NCBI GenBank assembly: GCA_035772735.1
Contig: JASDFA010000003.1
Span: 31,736,001-31,800,000, forward strand
Length of the DNA: 64,000 nucleotides
Source of the DNA: Datura wrightii
Taxonomy: Eukaryota; Streptophyta; Magnoliopsida; Solanales; Solanaceae
Direction: 5' to 3'
The position numbers were made by a program, and so were the translations under genes. The number at the start of each line of letters is the position of its first letter. Position 1 is the stretch's first letter. The notes under the pieces were generated by a model, which did not search any database, was not told the DNA's origin, and saw only the letters and a list, made by a program, of their open reading frames with translations. Positions 21,286 to 33,475 of the stretch are shown piece by piece.

Positions 21286-23471
21286 AGAAATCAACCCACC
21301 CACACACTACAAAGAGCTTTGTAAGATTAGTGTGTTATCAGATGCTTAGTGTGGGGTGGTAGATTCCATGGGTCCACTGCTGTAGGACATGATGACATTT
21401 TAGCCCCAGTCTGATGGAGGGCTAAAATTGAAAAAGAAGATGGAAGAAAAAAGGGACATAACGGAGGCTGTTCCCTCTAAAAACAAAAAGAGGAGAAGAT
21501 GGTTCTCAAAAGGGAACACTTGTTTGAGGATATCCTAAGAAGGATAGTCCATATTGTGCCGCGACATAAAATTAGGCGCTTCTTCGGGGGAACCCAAGAG
21601 TACCACAGGTACCTGTTCTTTTCAAGTTTGTGTTGTATTTTGTCATTTTCCATTTCTGTTGTTTGTTTTGTGGATAAGCACTGATTCAGGGGAAGTCCGA
21701 GTACCCAAGGAAGTAAAAGCTAAGGAGCATGACAAAAGATGAGTGTGGGGTTGGTGACCCACATGTTCAACAATGCAGAAAAATATGCTGTTAGCTAGGC
21801 CTAGAGGCCTCAGGGAGTATTTCTCACCCTTGCAATAATTTTAAATGATGCTTTGGTGACATAGCATAATTCAAGCGTGGGGTGAGGGAAATTTCAAAAT
21901 TTTGAATTTTGTGCTTAGTGAGTTGGGTGAAGTTGGTGCTTGATATAATATTATTTGATGAAAAAAGTTTGAGTTGAGCATATTTCACCCACCCTTTGAT
22001 TTTTCTTTTTGGTTCTTTTCTGAAGGGGGCACTTTGAACCGAGAAATAAATTTTTTCTTTATCTGTACATAATGGTGTTAGTCTTAGTTAGGGACTTTTC
22101 CCAACGATGGATGGATGACGACCATCTTGAGGGAAAATTAGTCAATAGGTTTTTGTTGTGAACCTTTAACTGATTGATAGTTTGATGTTCTTGTTATGTT
22201 CTGTGCATGATTATGAGATGCAAGTTAAGTTAATTTTGAAGCATGCTAGCAATTGAATAACTCTGTTTGAGACACCTAGGCTCTTGAATGTAACTCTATA
22301 TGCTCAAAGTTTAATTATTAATTCTTCTGATTAGCTGAGTTAAGAAGTCGACTGAGTTTGTCTTGGATTGAGCATGTGCTATGAGTGTAAGATTTTTGAA
22401 TATTCCATGCTATTGTGTAGTATCTAGAACTTGCCTAGTGTGTATACAAAACGGAATGAAGGATGTGAATAGTAGGAGATGATTTAGGCATTTCTTTGAT
22501 TGAGCCTAATTTTTATCCATCGCTTTACATACCCTAGTATATGATCCTAGTTAGCCCCGTTGAGCCTTTAGCCTATTCTTTGCTAGCCACAAAATGAGCT
22601 TAATCCTTATTTGTCAATAGCTTTGAATTTGATCCAAAACTCCTAAGCGCTTAAGTGAAAATGCAAAATAAGTTAAGGAGTGAGAAGTTGGAAGAAGAAG
22701 AAGGAAAATAGTGGTTGTGGGAGATGAAAAAAAGACTAGAGTGCACTTTATTAAAAATGCATAAGTGTCGGTAGGGAGTAAAAGAAGAAAAGAGTGAAAA
22801 AATCGCTTAAGTACTCCTTACTAATAGCCTAAGTTTGCCTAATGAAACGGGGAAACAAAGAGGAAAATGGGAGTTGAAAAGAATAAAGGTGAAGTAAGAG
22901 GATAGAGATCCGTAATGAAAATGTGATGTATTAAAAGCGCTTAGGGAAGATAGTCACTATTACTAGCCAGAATAGTACCTACCCGTCCCTTAGCCTACAT
23001 TACAACCCACTAAGTCTTACTTGATCTTACTTTCAACATTCCCAAATTAGCAGAGTAATACACTATAGGAAAGCTTATGGGTCAATACATGATGCATGTG
23101 AATTCTGTGTGAGAGTGAGTTGAATTCTTATTTATATACCCGTACATGTATAAATTGAAAACTTGCGAGTGAAAAATGGGTATCTCTCTTGTTGTGAGGG
23201 CACATGTTTGATGAAGGATAAAATTCATGTCGGATGTCTTAATTGGTTGATTTGCATGAATTTGCTGAGTTTAAGAGTTGATTCTTGAGGCTAGGAAGCT
23301 TTAATTAGTTATATAGGGTGTTACTGGTGAGATCTTGCATTCTCTATTTTAAACTTGCTTCTGAAACAATCGGTGTAGCTGTAGCTTGAATCATCTTGCT
23401 TTAATTAGTTATGTGTGAATCCTTCGTATGCATGAGATGTAATAGAGTTGTTCGAGGACGAACAAGGCTTT
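21286..23471 (+). other. B1 3' non-coding region (no pol)
   Basis: Directly after the protease comes the post-pol box (GTGCCGCGACATAAAATTAGG, decayed stem 21582-21598), then GAAGTCCGAGTACCCAAGG, two internal copies of the polypurine-tract core (21741-21751, 21873-21883), GATGGATGGATGACGACC (near 22105), TCTAGAACTTGCCTAGTGTG (near 22422) and the TTGTTCG-AGGA-CGAACAA palindrome (23448-23465). The same order is present in B2. No RT, RNase H, integrase or ORF2 sequence is seen. Confidence 0.75.
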
Positions 23472-23484
23472 AAGTGTGGGGTAG
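23472..23484 (+). promoter_or_regulatory. B1 polypurine tract
   Basis: AAGTGTGGGGTAG directly precedes the TGATCTTGAGC start of the 3' LTR. Confidence 0.88.
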
Positions 23485-24068
23485 TGATCTTGAGCATAAT
23501 TACATGCCCAAGTACTATTTTATATTGTAATCTAGTCATGTTTGTCAATGTATATGATTACATTCTCATGTATTTATGTTTAATTTCGTTCCGAACTAAC
23601 CAACATGATTAGTCTTTGTTTTGTAGGTGTAAAATGTATAGGAGGGACTAAATAATGATGGTTGAGGCCTAAGAATGAAGCTCGGAATAAATTGCAAAAG
23701 AAGGCAAGTGGACATGCCAAGGGAAGGCTGACCGCGCCAGGCAGTGTGCCACGCTGTGTGTGCGCCGCGCCCAGCCCCGTGCCACGCCCCATGCCAGGCG
23801 CATGAACAACATGCCAAACTAGTGATGCCGCGCGATACACCCATGCCACACCATGCCTTTGCCGTGTCCAGTCCATGCCACAGCGTGCGAAGGGCACGAT
23901 GGCCTCTATGCCACGCCCATAAGCCCTTGCCCAAGACATGTCAACATGACCAATCCAGTGCACCTGTGCGACTAGTCCGTGCCACGGAGCTGCTGCTGCG
24001 CGATGGGCAGCGTGGCATGGAGCCGATCCCTCCTCAACAAATTTTTGTATATTCCCACTTAGTATAAA
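23485..24068 (+). repeat. B1 3' LTR, first part
   Basis: Homologous to 4387-4967, interrupted inside the TATA box (AGTATAAA) by the CD complex and resuming at 42517. The probable target duplication is ATAAA (24064-24068 and 42512-42516). Confidence 0.85.
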
Positions 24069-24847
24069 TAATGAAGGGCGTACTCACACCTTCATAGACA
24101 TATTTTTCCTGTATTTTACTATGTTTTGAGAATAAATTATGTGTGTTTGCATGTGTTTATGTTATATATTTGTGAAAATTAGCTAACGCATGTGATTAGA
24201 TGTTTTTAGGGATAAAAAGGATGTATTTGAATGTATTTGAGGCTTATGGAATGAAGATGAAAAAAAGATGAAGTCGTGAAAACCAGACGTAGCTAATTTT
24301 CACAAATATTTGCCTTATTCTTACTTACCGGACCAAGGAGGTAGTGAATGGGAAAAGGGATTAACAACGGAGATTTGAGTCTATCAACCCTCATCTAATA
24401 GCTTGAACTTATCCGGGGATAGCTAATCCAATATTAATGGTAAAGGTTAATCAAGAATACACCCGTAGACGGACCAAGTTGTGTGGTGAAAATCATCTAG
24501 ATAGGGGACCAACCATTTTGGTGAAATAACTTACCGATATTGCATGCTAAGCACCAGAATAGATCACTAGTATAAAATGCCTTGTGGTTATGAAGTCATG
24601 GGGAACACAGACCCTAGTAAATTGCATTAATTTGGAAACAACAATCAATTTCTCGACACAATTACTTATTAATTTTACAAATCCCCCCTCTTAGAAAATA
24701 ATTAAGTAAAAAGCTTAAGCACTAGCATTCTTCTATATCCTTCCGTATTCTCTGTGGGATCGACCACAACCTCTAGTTGGGATCTTTATTAACAACGTCT
24801 GCTTCATACTTCATACTTCATAAGGAGGTGTGGTTTGAGCTTTATCA
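24069..24847 (+). repeat. Chimeric 5' LTR of CD
   Basis: The last 535 bases (24313-24847) match the downstream halves of the D-type (39350-39887) and C-type (40400-40905) LTRs and end CTTTATCA before the primer site. The first 244 bases are a divergent U3-like sequence distantly similar to the B LTR. A near-perfect inverted repeat, ATATTTGTGAAAATTAGCTA at about 24165 and its complement at about 24294-24312, brackets part of the first section, and its right copy marks the junction with the D/C-type part. Confidence 0.65.
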
Positions 24848-24853
24848 AAAAAG

Positions 24854-24870
24854 TGGCGCCGTTGTCGGGG
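24854..24870 (+). promoter_or_regulatory. CD primer binding site (tRNA-Asp, one change)
   Basis: TGGCGCCGTTGTCGGGG, six bases after the LTR end, one C-to-T change from the tRNA-Asp complement. Confidence 0.85.
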
Positions 24871-24879
24871 AATAAAGAC

Positions 24880-25442
24880 TATTTTGGCAAAGACTGTGAA
24901 TGTAAACCGGATAGATTGGGCAAGAAAGCTAGATGATGCTTTATAGGCCTTGGACCGCCTTCAAGACTCCTATAGGTATGTCTTTGTATCATCTTGTTTA
25001 TGGTAAAGCATGTCATCTTCCAGTCGAACTTGAGCACAAAGCAATGTGGTCACTCAAGAAGCTAAATTTAAACTGGAACGAAGCCGCAAACTTGAGGCTT
25101 GTTAGTTAAATGAGCTTGATGAATTTCGGTTGAAAGCCTATGAGAGTTCTGAGATTTACAAATTAAGGATGAAAATGCAACATGACCGGAAGATTGAGAA
25201 AAGAGAATTTAGTCCGGGTGATATGGTGTTACTCTTTAATTCTAGACTTTGGTTTTCCTGAAAAGTTGAAGTCTAAGTGGCTGGGACCTTTTCGAGTGGT
25301 CCAAGTATTCTCCCATGGGGAAATCAAATTGGAAAACCATGAAGGAAAGCAGTTCAAAGTAAATGGTCAGCGGGTAAAAGCTTATTTGGGGAGAAGTGAA
25401 GAACTCAAACTGGTAGACCTGTGGACCCTAAGTAAAGTCTGA
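24880..25442 (+). pseudogene. CD integrase C-terminal remnant
   Basis: Immediately after the primer site the sequence encodes the end of an Athila integrase: a TILAKTVNVNRIDWARKLDDA block, then NELDEFRLKAYES, REFSPGDMVLLFNSRL and KLKSKWLGPFRVVQVFSHGE, KVNGQRVKAYLG. Gag, protease, RT, RNase H and the integrase catalytic core are missing. One frame is open for its last 86 codons (25182-25442). The upstream part carries several stops and at least one shift. Confidence 0.82.
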
Positions 25443-25461
25443 GTAACTTGGGGGAATTGAG

Positions 25462-25600
25462 TCATGCTGCGACGTTAAATCAGGAGCTGCATGGGAGGCA
25501 ATCCATGGAGGTGTTTTGGTGAAGTCTGAGTAGCCAAAACACCCACGTCATGCCGCGATGTTAAATCAAGCGCTTCTTGGGAGGCAACCCAAGTTGTAAA
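25462..25600 (+). promoter_or_regulatory. Two post-pol stem-loops of CD
   Basis: The post-pol box is present twice, 86 bases apart: CATGGG-AGGCAA-TCCATG (25490-25507) and CTTGGG-AGGCAA-CCCAAG (25576-25593). Each is preceded by TG(C/T)CGCGA(C/T)GTTAAATCA. GAAGTCTGAGTAGCCA lies between them. The arms differ from each other and from A but still pair. Confidence 0.7.
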
Positions 25601-25699
25601 TGTAAGAAAAATTTAGTTTTTACATTTGTTGATGGGTGCAGGTGATCAAGATGGAAAATTTGAAGTTGGAACCAAAATCTGGAACTTTAGTTCTGGTGC

Positions 25700-26880
25700 A
25701 AAATGTCACAGAATGAGTCGTTGGCTGACCTGACAACTCGATAAGTCAAATCGTGAAGAGAACTGTAGAAAATGGGGAGTAACGGGTGAATTAACGACTT
25801 GTTTATTCAAGAAACGAATCGTGAGGTCCCCCGTCATGTACATTGGATAATAGTTAGAATTAAAAGGAAAAGGTTGATAACGGCTCACTCAACAAATTAT
25901 TGGGAGACCAAACGATCTGTTAAGTGACCCGTCTTGAAGCTACACTAGTCCAAGGACCACGACTTAGGCCACGACTCATTGAGTGACATCACGAGTCGTT
26001 TCTTGATTTGTCAGGTCCCGGGTAAGTTTGTTGATCTCCAGTCACGACAAGAAAGGGTACAATGGTTCATTTAAGCACTTAACGAATCGTCACACTGGGT
26101 GTTATAAGTTTTAATGAACATATCCGACCCGACACAGGACTAGAATTGGGGTAATTTTTAATTTAAAACACGTAAAACCCGATTCTTTTCCTTTTCCAAA
26201 TTCTCACCACTAAACTTAAAGCCAAACAACTTCAAATTTCCTCATCCTCTTGTTCGCTCAAACCCCATTGAAAAATCTTCGACTTTGCACTCAAATCATT
26301 CAAACGCTCACACAATTGCACTCCATCTTTGGTCAAGCATATTATGAGTAATATTTCCCATTAAATTGTGAATACTTTTGCATTTAAATAAGAATGTTGG
26401 TGACCCATGGTTTTGATGAACTTGCAAGGGGCTAATAAAATGTTGTCTGTGTTTTGATTTTTGCCCCATAATGATAATCAACCCTATGAAGATCTAAACA
26501 ACTAAATTCGATTGTATATACAATTGGGTTGGTTTAAGAATGTGATGATTTTGTGTCTGTGAGTTGAAAAATAGGAAGAAGGTGAAGATGAACGTATGGG
26601 TGAACTGAAACTCTTGAGCACAAGCTACATCACGAGTCGTTGGATCACCAAACGACTCGTTGTGTAGCTCTTCCTGAGTGGGAAAACTAAACCACTAAGG
26701 CAGTGTACCCAACGAATGACCTAATGACTCGTTGCCTTTGGCAATGACTCGTTGGGACCAATCATCAAGTACACTGGCCCAACATGAAGGAAGGTTAGTT
26801 TGTGACGACAAGCGACCTCACGAGTCGTTGCCAGTGGCAACGACTCGTTTAGTCACTCGTTAGGACCACTGGGCACCAAC
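25700..26880 (+). promoter_or_regulatory. ACGASTCGT motif array upstream of CD ORF2
   Basis: Repeated near-palindrome ACGA(G/C)TCGT, exact near 25992, 26632, 26653, 26819 and 26840, with many one-base variants such as ATGACTCGT. The spacing is irregular. Around 26160-26190 an AT-rich stretch followed by AAACACGTAAAACCCGATTC matches the corresponding place in A. The same motif fills the U3 of the D and E LTRs. Confidence 0.6.
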
Positions 26881-26913
26881 TCAAATTTTTTTGTTGTTTC
26901 ATCTCATCTTGCA

Positions 26914-26933
26914 TACTAACAATGTTTCCACAG
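26914..26933 (+). promoter_or_regulatory. Splice-acceptor-like site before CD ORF2
   Basis: TACTAAC, a perfect branch-point consensus, is followed by AATGTTTCCACAG and then GTACAATGG at the ORF2 start. A has CGACAG|GTACAATGG at the same place. Spliced messages for the third ORF are known for Athila-lineage elements such as barley Bagy-2. Confidence 0.5.
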
Positions 26934-26938
26934 GTACA

Positions 26939-29110
26939 ATGGCTCCAAGAGGTACACCGAAGAAGGGCCCAACAAAGAAACAAGCATCTGAGCGCAGTCA
27001 ACCTTCATACCCAGACTGCGTGATGATCCGTCCTCCTCTGAAGAGTTAAGTGGCTCTGAGGAAGAATATGACATATTAGAGGAGCAGTTAGTGAGGAGGT
27101 CAACCAGGGCTAGGGCTCAACAAACTTTAAATCCGACAGCCTTGGTCGATGCTCCCACTCCACTGGCAAGGGATCCGCCTAGCCGCACTGATGATAATGC
27201 TAGGGCTGCATCTGCACTTGTTCCTGAGGCTCCCAAAGCTGGGGAAAACATAGAGAGAGTTGACGAATCACATGCTCAGTGAAGGGACTATGATAATGAA
27301 CTGACTGAGACCTCGGACACATCAAACGAGCAACCAAGGAACGTGCGTAGATGGTGTATTCATGGTATGAGGGCCATATACAATAGAGATATTTCTCCTA
27401 ATGAGAAAGGCAATCCGAAGAAGAGAATACATGAGGAGCCGAGGCTGATCACTACAGGGATGAAAGACCTTCCAGAGCTACAAGCAGTGTTCGATAAGTA
27501 CAGGTTTGGTTGGCTGACTGAGCCATCAGGTAGCTATAGCCCGTGCTTAGTCAGAGAGTTCTATGTAGCTATGCGCCACATTGTAGCGGTTGGCATTAGG
27601 GGGATAGGACTGGGAAAAGAGGCCTGCCTTAAATTAGGTGTTGGTGCGAGAGACTCCGATAGATATATCTAAGCGGACAATTTCCAGAATGTTGTATGGG
27701 CCAGATTAGCATACTCCGATGAACACGGCTGAGTTCGACCACAGGCTATATGAGTTGAAGAAAGTTAGGACCAAAAAGTTGAATAGCCAGGAGTGCATCC
27801 AGCAATACACTTAGCTGTCTCGGATCATTTCTACGAGAGGTCCGCTAGTTGAATGGCTGCATGGCACAGAGTCTCAGATAAAGAAGGCCACACTGAACTT
27901 TCAGGAAAAATTCTGGTGGTCACTGGTGCGACACAGGCTGGTATGAACCAACAATGATAATATCCTCTCACCTGACAGGGCAGCTTTGGTAGCAAGTATA
28001 ATGGAGGGGTATGCCATCAATTTCCCGTGGTACATTACTGAGGAGATTAGAGAGTGGGCGATCAATGATGGTACTACAATCCCCTTTCCCTTCCTAATTG
28101 ATAGACTCTGTCGAGAGTCAAAGGTGCTGGAGTTGCCATTGGTTGACCAAAGAGTGGTGGTCCAGAAGATATCTGATATCAGGTTGATTCGAGATGACAC
28201 AAACCCGGTATCAAGGGCTAGGGCTCAGGAAGCTGCATCTGCTGGAGCGACCATATTAGCAGAGGCATTTGGTAGCGGGATGCAGGCTGATGCAGCACAA
28301 TTCACTGAGTTAGTGGCTGAGCCTATGGAGGGAAGAGAGACTGATAGCCAGCCTGAGGCTACAGATGCAGCGGATACCTCCACACCTGATGATGTTCCCG
28401 AGTCATCATCTACAACAGAAGCTCCCAAACCACCAGTTGCACCTCCACGAGCCACTACAACCGACCTAGTTACAATTTCACAGGAGTTTTTAGTTGATAT
28501 GGCTAGGCGGCTAGATAAGACCAAAAAACAGCAGGCACACATGACTCTACAGGTCAAAGTTCTGAAGGAGCAGGTAAAGCCGTGGGTGTCAAAAGAGTTG
28601 GAGACATTGTCCAATTCAGTGCATGGCCGACTGGACGCTTTGAGAAGAGAATGGATGAGCGCCTTGCACAGTTACAGGCGCCGGAGTTGTCAAGATGGTA
28701 CTCAAAGATAGGAGCACTTAGAGCCTAGGTGCGAGACTTGGCCTCACGACAGGTAGCTGCAATACCTCCACCGGTCCTTCCTGTGATAGATTATGAGTTT
28801 GAAGAAGAGTTACCACTAATTTTTGATTTTATCACGGAGCAGCCAGTGGCACATGATAAGGGAAAGAGGCCTCGTGAGGAGGCAAGTTTTGAAGATGATG
28901 CTTCTCTACTCCTTCAGCAAAAATGAGAGCCGAGTGAGATGGAGAGAGCGCTGCATGAATCGAGAGAGGAGGTCCGACAGGGAGTCGATATTGAGGCAGT
29001 GAGAGCTCGTGGAGAAGGAACGCGCTCTGTTGGATCTGAGAATGCACCGGGTCAAGCCGATAATATTGGAGATAACATTGGAGGCGTATCTACACCTTCC
29101 ACCGACTAGG
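26939..29110 (+). pseudogene. CD post-pol ORF (Athila ORF2)
   Basis: About 724 codons in length, starting ATGGCTCCAAGAGG, broken by several stops and shifts. Recognisable parts: an acidic, low-complexity N-terminus; the plant-transposon-protein domain with ELQAVFDKYRFGWLTE and LVREFYVAMRH (27343-27672); then the long open stretch 27986-28711 with MEGYAINFPWYITEEIREWA, TIPFPFLIDRLCRES and a DIRLIRDDTNP block, a Ser/Thr/Pro/Ala-rich linker, and a helical, probably coiled-coil segment around LVDMARRLDKTKKQQ. No membrane segment is evident. The molecular function of this protein family is not known. It is longer than the corresponding ORF of A (about 407 codons), which has an acidic tail instead of the coiled-coil part. 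Confidence 0.75.
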
Positions 29111-29221
29111 TAGCTGACACCTAGGTCGCACAGGTATGTTCCCTATTTCCTTAGTTTTGTCTGATGTATATATACATCGAGGACGACGCATGCTTTTCTT
29201 GATGGGGGTGGGGAGGGATAT

Positions 29222-30845
29222 TGATGTGCTGTGAATTTAAAACACTATTAACGCTTAAAACTAATAAAATAGCATGGACTTAGGCGTATTTATGTGGATA
29301 TGAGGCACTTTTCCTTTGATTTCAGGATAAATGGGTGTTGGAACAATAAATTGCAAAAGGAATCTAAAAGTGTGATAAACAGGGAAAAAAGTGCAGACCA
29401 CGGTATGATCCGTAGGGTGGACCTACGAGTCGTACTGAGGGCCTTGATCAAAAGCTGACATTTTAACCTGAAAGACTGAACTTATGAGACTTGTCACCGA
29501 TCGTACCATGGTGGTACGAATCGTGGTAAGCCAATCATGATGAAATTTAGAAGAATTGCACAGAAGGCTGATTCTCATTATGAGAGCACCCTACGACCCG
29601 TGAGATGAAGGTACGAGTCGTACCATACCGTTCGTGGTGAAGTTCAAAAAAAGTTCAAAAGATCAGGATCAAGCCACGACTGTCAATGTACGATTCATAG
29701 CATGTTGGTATGAATCGTACCTTGACCCAACACTTAGCCAAAATTCAGCCAACACTCCAAGCCACGAGTGGATGTCACGATCTGTGAGAAGCCCCTACGA
29801 GTCGTAGGTGGACCCGTGACGAGGTTGACAACAGATATAGAAAGCAGTCCTGTTGGTTTAAGAAAAGGATTTTTGTGTCTCTATAAATACCTTTTATGTT
29901 TTATTTTTAATAGAGGACGACGAATAGACATAATTCTAGGAGGAAAACATTGTAGTAGGAAATTTTACATCGTTGGAAGAGAGAGTTGAGTTGGTTCAAC
30001 CGTGTGATCAACCTTTTCTTGAATTCATCTTGTTCTTGCTACTTGTTATTCAAGATTTTGTGGTTTAATTGAAGAAATTATTTTTTCTCAATCATCTTTG
30101 TAAGTATTGTTATATGTTTTCAATCATGAACACAAATCACAACCCTTGAAACTATTAGAGGCTAAAACCTCCATAGCTAGGGTTGTGGGAACCATGGTGG
30201 ATTAACTAGTTAGGGTTACACAAAGTGAGTCTAAAACTAATACTAAATACTTATGTTGTATTATCTTCATCTTTAATGATTCTTAATGGTGTACAACGTC
30301 AGGAAGTTCCTGAATTCTTTACTTGCTTTGATCAAAGAGGTAGAGATTAGAAAAAGAAAATTACAACGAAGCCTTGATCTTGATGATCATTGTATTAACT
30401 TGAGCTGTGGTCGTAGGATAGTTATATCTGGAACTTAGTGATAACGGTTAGTTTGCAAAACAAATTAGACTTGGTCGAGTTATTGAGGATAGTCATTCAA
30501 TAGGGATTAGTCGATCGTTTGAATGAATCTAAGTTATCAGTTCTGTAAGTAAGTATTGGTAAAGATCACGAGTGTATACCTAAAGCTGTTATGAACCCAT
30601 GGGGAACACAAACCATAGTTATCCTTTAATTATTGATTTAAATATAATCTTGACTGTTGTTTATTTTTATTATTGCTTTTTATTAGAATTCTCCCATTGT
30701 GAATTAATTGCCATACAAGTTCATCTACCGGCTGTAATCTAGATCTTCCATATTCCCTATGGGATCAACCCCAACCTCTAGTTGTGTTCTTTATTGACAA
30801 CGTCCTCTTCATACTTCAGTTGGAAGTGTGGTTTGAGCATTATTA
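29222..30845 (+). repeat. E 5' LTR
   Basis: Starts TGATGTGCTG and ends GAGCATTATTA (CA changed to TA). ACGASTCGT copies and variants lie at about 29430-29810, upstream of the TATA box CTATAAATACC near 29881. Confidence 0.88.
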
Positions 30846-30850
30846 AAAAG

Positions 30851-30867
30851 TGGCGCCATTGCCGGGG
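30851..30867 (+). promoter_or_regulatory. E primer binding site (tRNA-Asp, one change)
   Basis: TGGCGCCATTGCCGGGG, one G-to-A change from the tRNA-Asp complement, five bases after the LTR. Confidence 0.85.
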
Positions 30868-30890
30868 TAATATATCCATATTACCCCATA

Positions 30891-33475
30891 GCTGACAGTC
30901 AATTGGTAAGCCCTGTTCAATGTGTACCAAAGAAGGGAGGGATCACGGTGGTTTCTAATGCAAAGAATAAGCTGATACCAACACGACCAGTCACAAGATG
31001 GCGTGCATGAATGGACTACATGAAACTCAACCACTGCACTCAGAAGGATCACTTTCCAATGCCATTCCTGGATCAGATGCTTGATAGACTAGCAGGTAGA
31101 GGATGGTACTGCTTCCTTAACGGATATTTCGGTTACAATCATATCACTATTTCTCTAGAAGATCAGGAGAAGACCACCTTTGCTTGTCCATATGGGACTT
31201 TTTCTTTCAAGAGAATGACATTCGGGTGTAATACTCCAGCCACTTTTTAGCGTTGTATGATGTCCATATTTTCAGACATGGTAGAAGACACCATCTAAGT
31301 ACTTATGGATGATTTCTCGGTTGTGGGTGAGTCATTCGAGTCCTGCCTTGAGCATCTGGGTAAAGTGCTGAGAAGATGTGAGGAAACCAATCTGGTCCTG
31401 AACTGGGAAAAATGACATTTCATGGTTAAAGAAGGCATATTGATGGGCCATAAAATCTCAGAAAAGTGGATAGAGGTGGACAAGGCAAAAATTGAAGTTA
31501 TCTCAGGATTGCCACCCCTGATTTCAATCAAAGGGGTCAGAAGCATTTTAGGGCATGCAGGGTTCTACCGGTGCTTTATCCAGGATTTTTCCAAAATAGC
31601 ACAACCATTGTGAAAACTATTGGAGAAAGAGGTAAAGTTCGTATTCGATGAGGCATGTCTAAAGGCTTTTGAGTGCTTAAATGAAAAGCTCACCACTGCT
31701 CCCATCATCATAGCTCCAGATTGGTCTCTCCCCTTTGAGGTAATGTGTGACGCTAGTGGTGTTGCCCTTGGTGCTATTTTAGGTCAAAGGAGAGCAAAAA
31801 TCTTTCATACAATCTATTACGCTAACAAGACACTTAATACGACCCAGAAAAATTATACAGTCACGGAGCAGGAACTATTGACAGTGGTATTTGCATTTGA
31901 AAAATTTCGAGCATACTTGCTCGGAACCAAGGTGATCATTCACACAAACCACGCTGCATTGAGGTACCTGATGACTAAAATATATGCCAAACCCAGATTA
32001 ATTCGGTGGGTACTCTTGCTCCAAGAATTCGAATTTGAAGTAAAAGATAGAAAGGGAACAGAGAACCAAGTGGCAGATCATCTATCCAGACTTGAGGCTG
32101 AAGCAAAAAAGCAGATGGAGGTTCTAGACTTGAGGCTGAAGCAAAAAAGCAGATGGAGGTTGAGATCAATGATGCATTCCTAGACGAGCAGGTATTAACT
32201 GCATCACAGGACTTGATCCCTTGGTTAGCGACATAATGCCAGCAGACATGACTCCTCACCAGAAGAAGTTCTTATTTGATGTCAGACGGTATTACTAGGA
32301 TGAGCCATATTTATTCCGCATTTGTGCAGATGGGATCATTCATAGGGGTGTCCCAGAAGTGGAGATGCTGAGCATTATGGAGGCATGTAATTCATCTCCT
32401 GTAGGGAGGCATCATAGTGGCACCAGAATAGCACATAAAATTTTGCAATGCGGGTATTACTGACCAACTATTCATCAAGATGCATACAACCTTGCCAAGT
32501 CATGTGATCAGTGCCAAAGGCAAGGCAATATTACCCGTAAACATGAATTGCCATTAACCCCAATTTTGGAGGTAGAACTATTTGATGTGTGGGGCATTGA
32601 CTTCATGGGCCCATTCATTAGCTCATATGGGATGACGTACATTCTAGTGGCTGTGGATTATGTATCAAAATAGGTGGAGGCTATTGAATTGCCAAACAAT
32701 GAAGGAAAGAGTGTTACAACATTCCTTCGAAAGCATATCTTTTCTAGGTTTGGCATTCCCAGAGCTATAATCAGCAACGGTGGATTGCATTTCTGCAATC
32801 GCCTCTTCAAAAACTTACTGGAGAAATATGGTTTCAAGCACAAGGTAGCCACACCTTATCACCCTCAGTCGAGTGGGCAGGTAGAAGTTTCTAATAGGGA
32901 AATCAAGACCATTTTGGCCAAGACAGTAAATACAAGCCGGACAGATTGGACCAGGAAGCTTGATGATGCATTGTGGGCCTACCGGACATCATAGAAAACT
33001 CCCATTGGCTCATCACCTTACCAACTGATTTATGGTAAAGCATTCCACTTACCAGTTGAATTAGAGCAAGGCATTATAGGCACTGAAGAAGCTAAATATG
33101 AATTGGAATAATGCTGCCAAGATAAGATTGAACCAGATCAATGAGTTGGATGAATTTCGACTCAAGGCATATGAGAGTGCAACCATTTATAAGGAATGAA
33201 TGAAGATCTATCATGACAAAAAGATCACAAGAAGGGAGTTTAGCCCAGGTGGCTTGGTATTGTTGTTTAACTCAAGACTTCGGTTGCACCCTAGGAAGTT
33301 GAAATCTAGATGGATGGGACCTTACAGAGTAATGCAAGTGTCTCCATATGGTGCAGTGGAACTTGAGAACAAAGAGGGGAAAAGGTTCAAAGTAAATGGG
33401 CAGAGAATAAAGGTGTACACGGGAGATGAAGATGAATTGAAAAGAGTGGAGGAAATATACCTTGATGATACCTGA
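30891..33475 (+). pseudogene. E pol remnant: partial RT, RNase H, integrase
   Basis: Begins at ADSQLVSPVQCVPKKGG, equivalent to about residue 145 of the A Pol frame, only 23 bases after the primer site. Gag, protease and the RT N-terminus are therefore deleted. RT keeps FLNGYFGYN (first catalytic Asp is Asn) and LMDD. RNase H is readable at 31620-32100 (CDASGVALGA, VADHLSRLE; TDH has become TNH). A 38-base tandem duplication at 32091-32161 shifts the frame. Integrase (32320-33475) has SNGG for the second catalytic SDGG, so the triad is broken. Several Trp codons are TAG or TGA. The C-terminal 91 codons are open. Confidence 0.88.
32091..32161 (+). repeat. 38-bp tandem duplication within E pol
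   Basis: CTTGAGGCTGAAGCAAAAAA and the following bases are repeated exactly after 38 bases; 38 is not a multiple of three, so the RNase H to integrase linker is frameshifted. Confidence 0.92.

Noticed and set aside
24165..24312. A MITE
   Set aside because: The inverted repeat lacks a convincing target duplication, and the interior aligns loosely with U3 of the B LTR, so a terminal-repeat DNA transposon is not supported.
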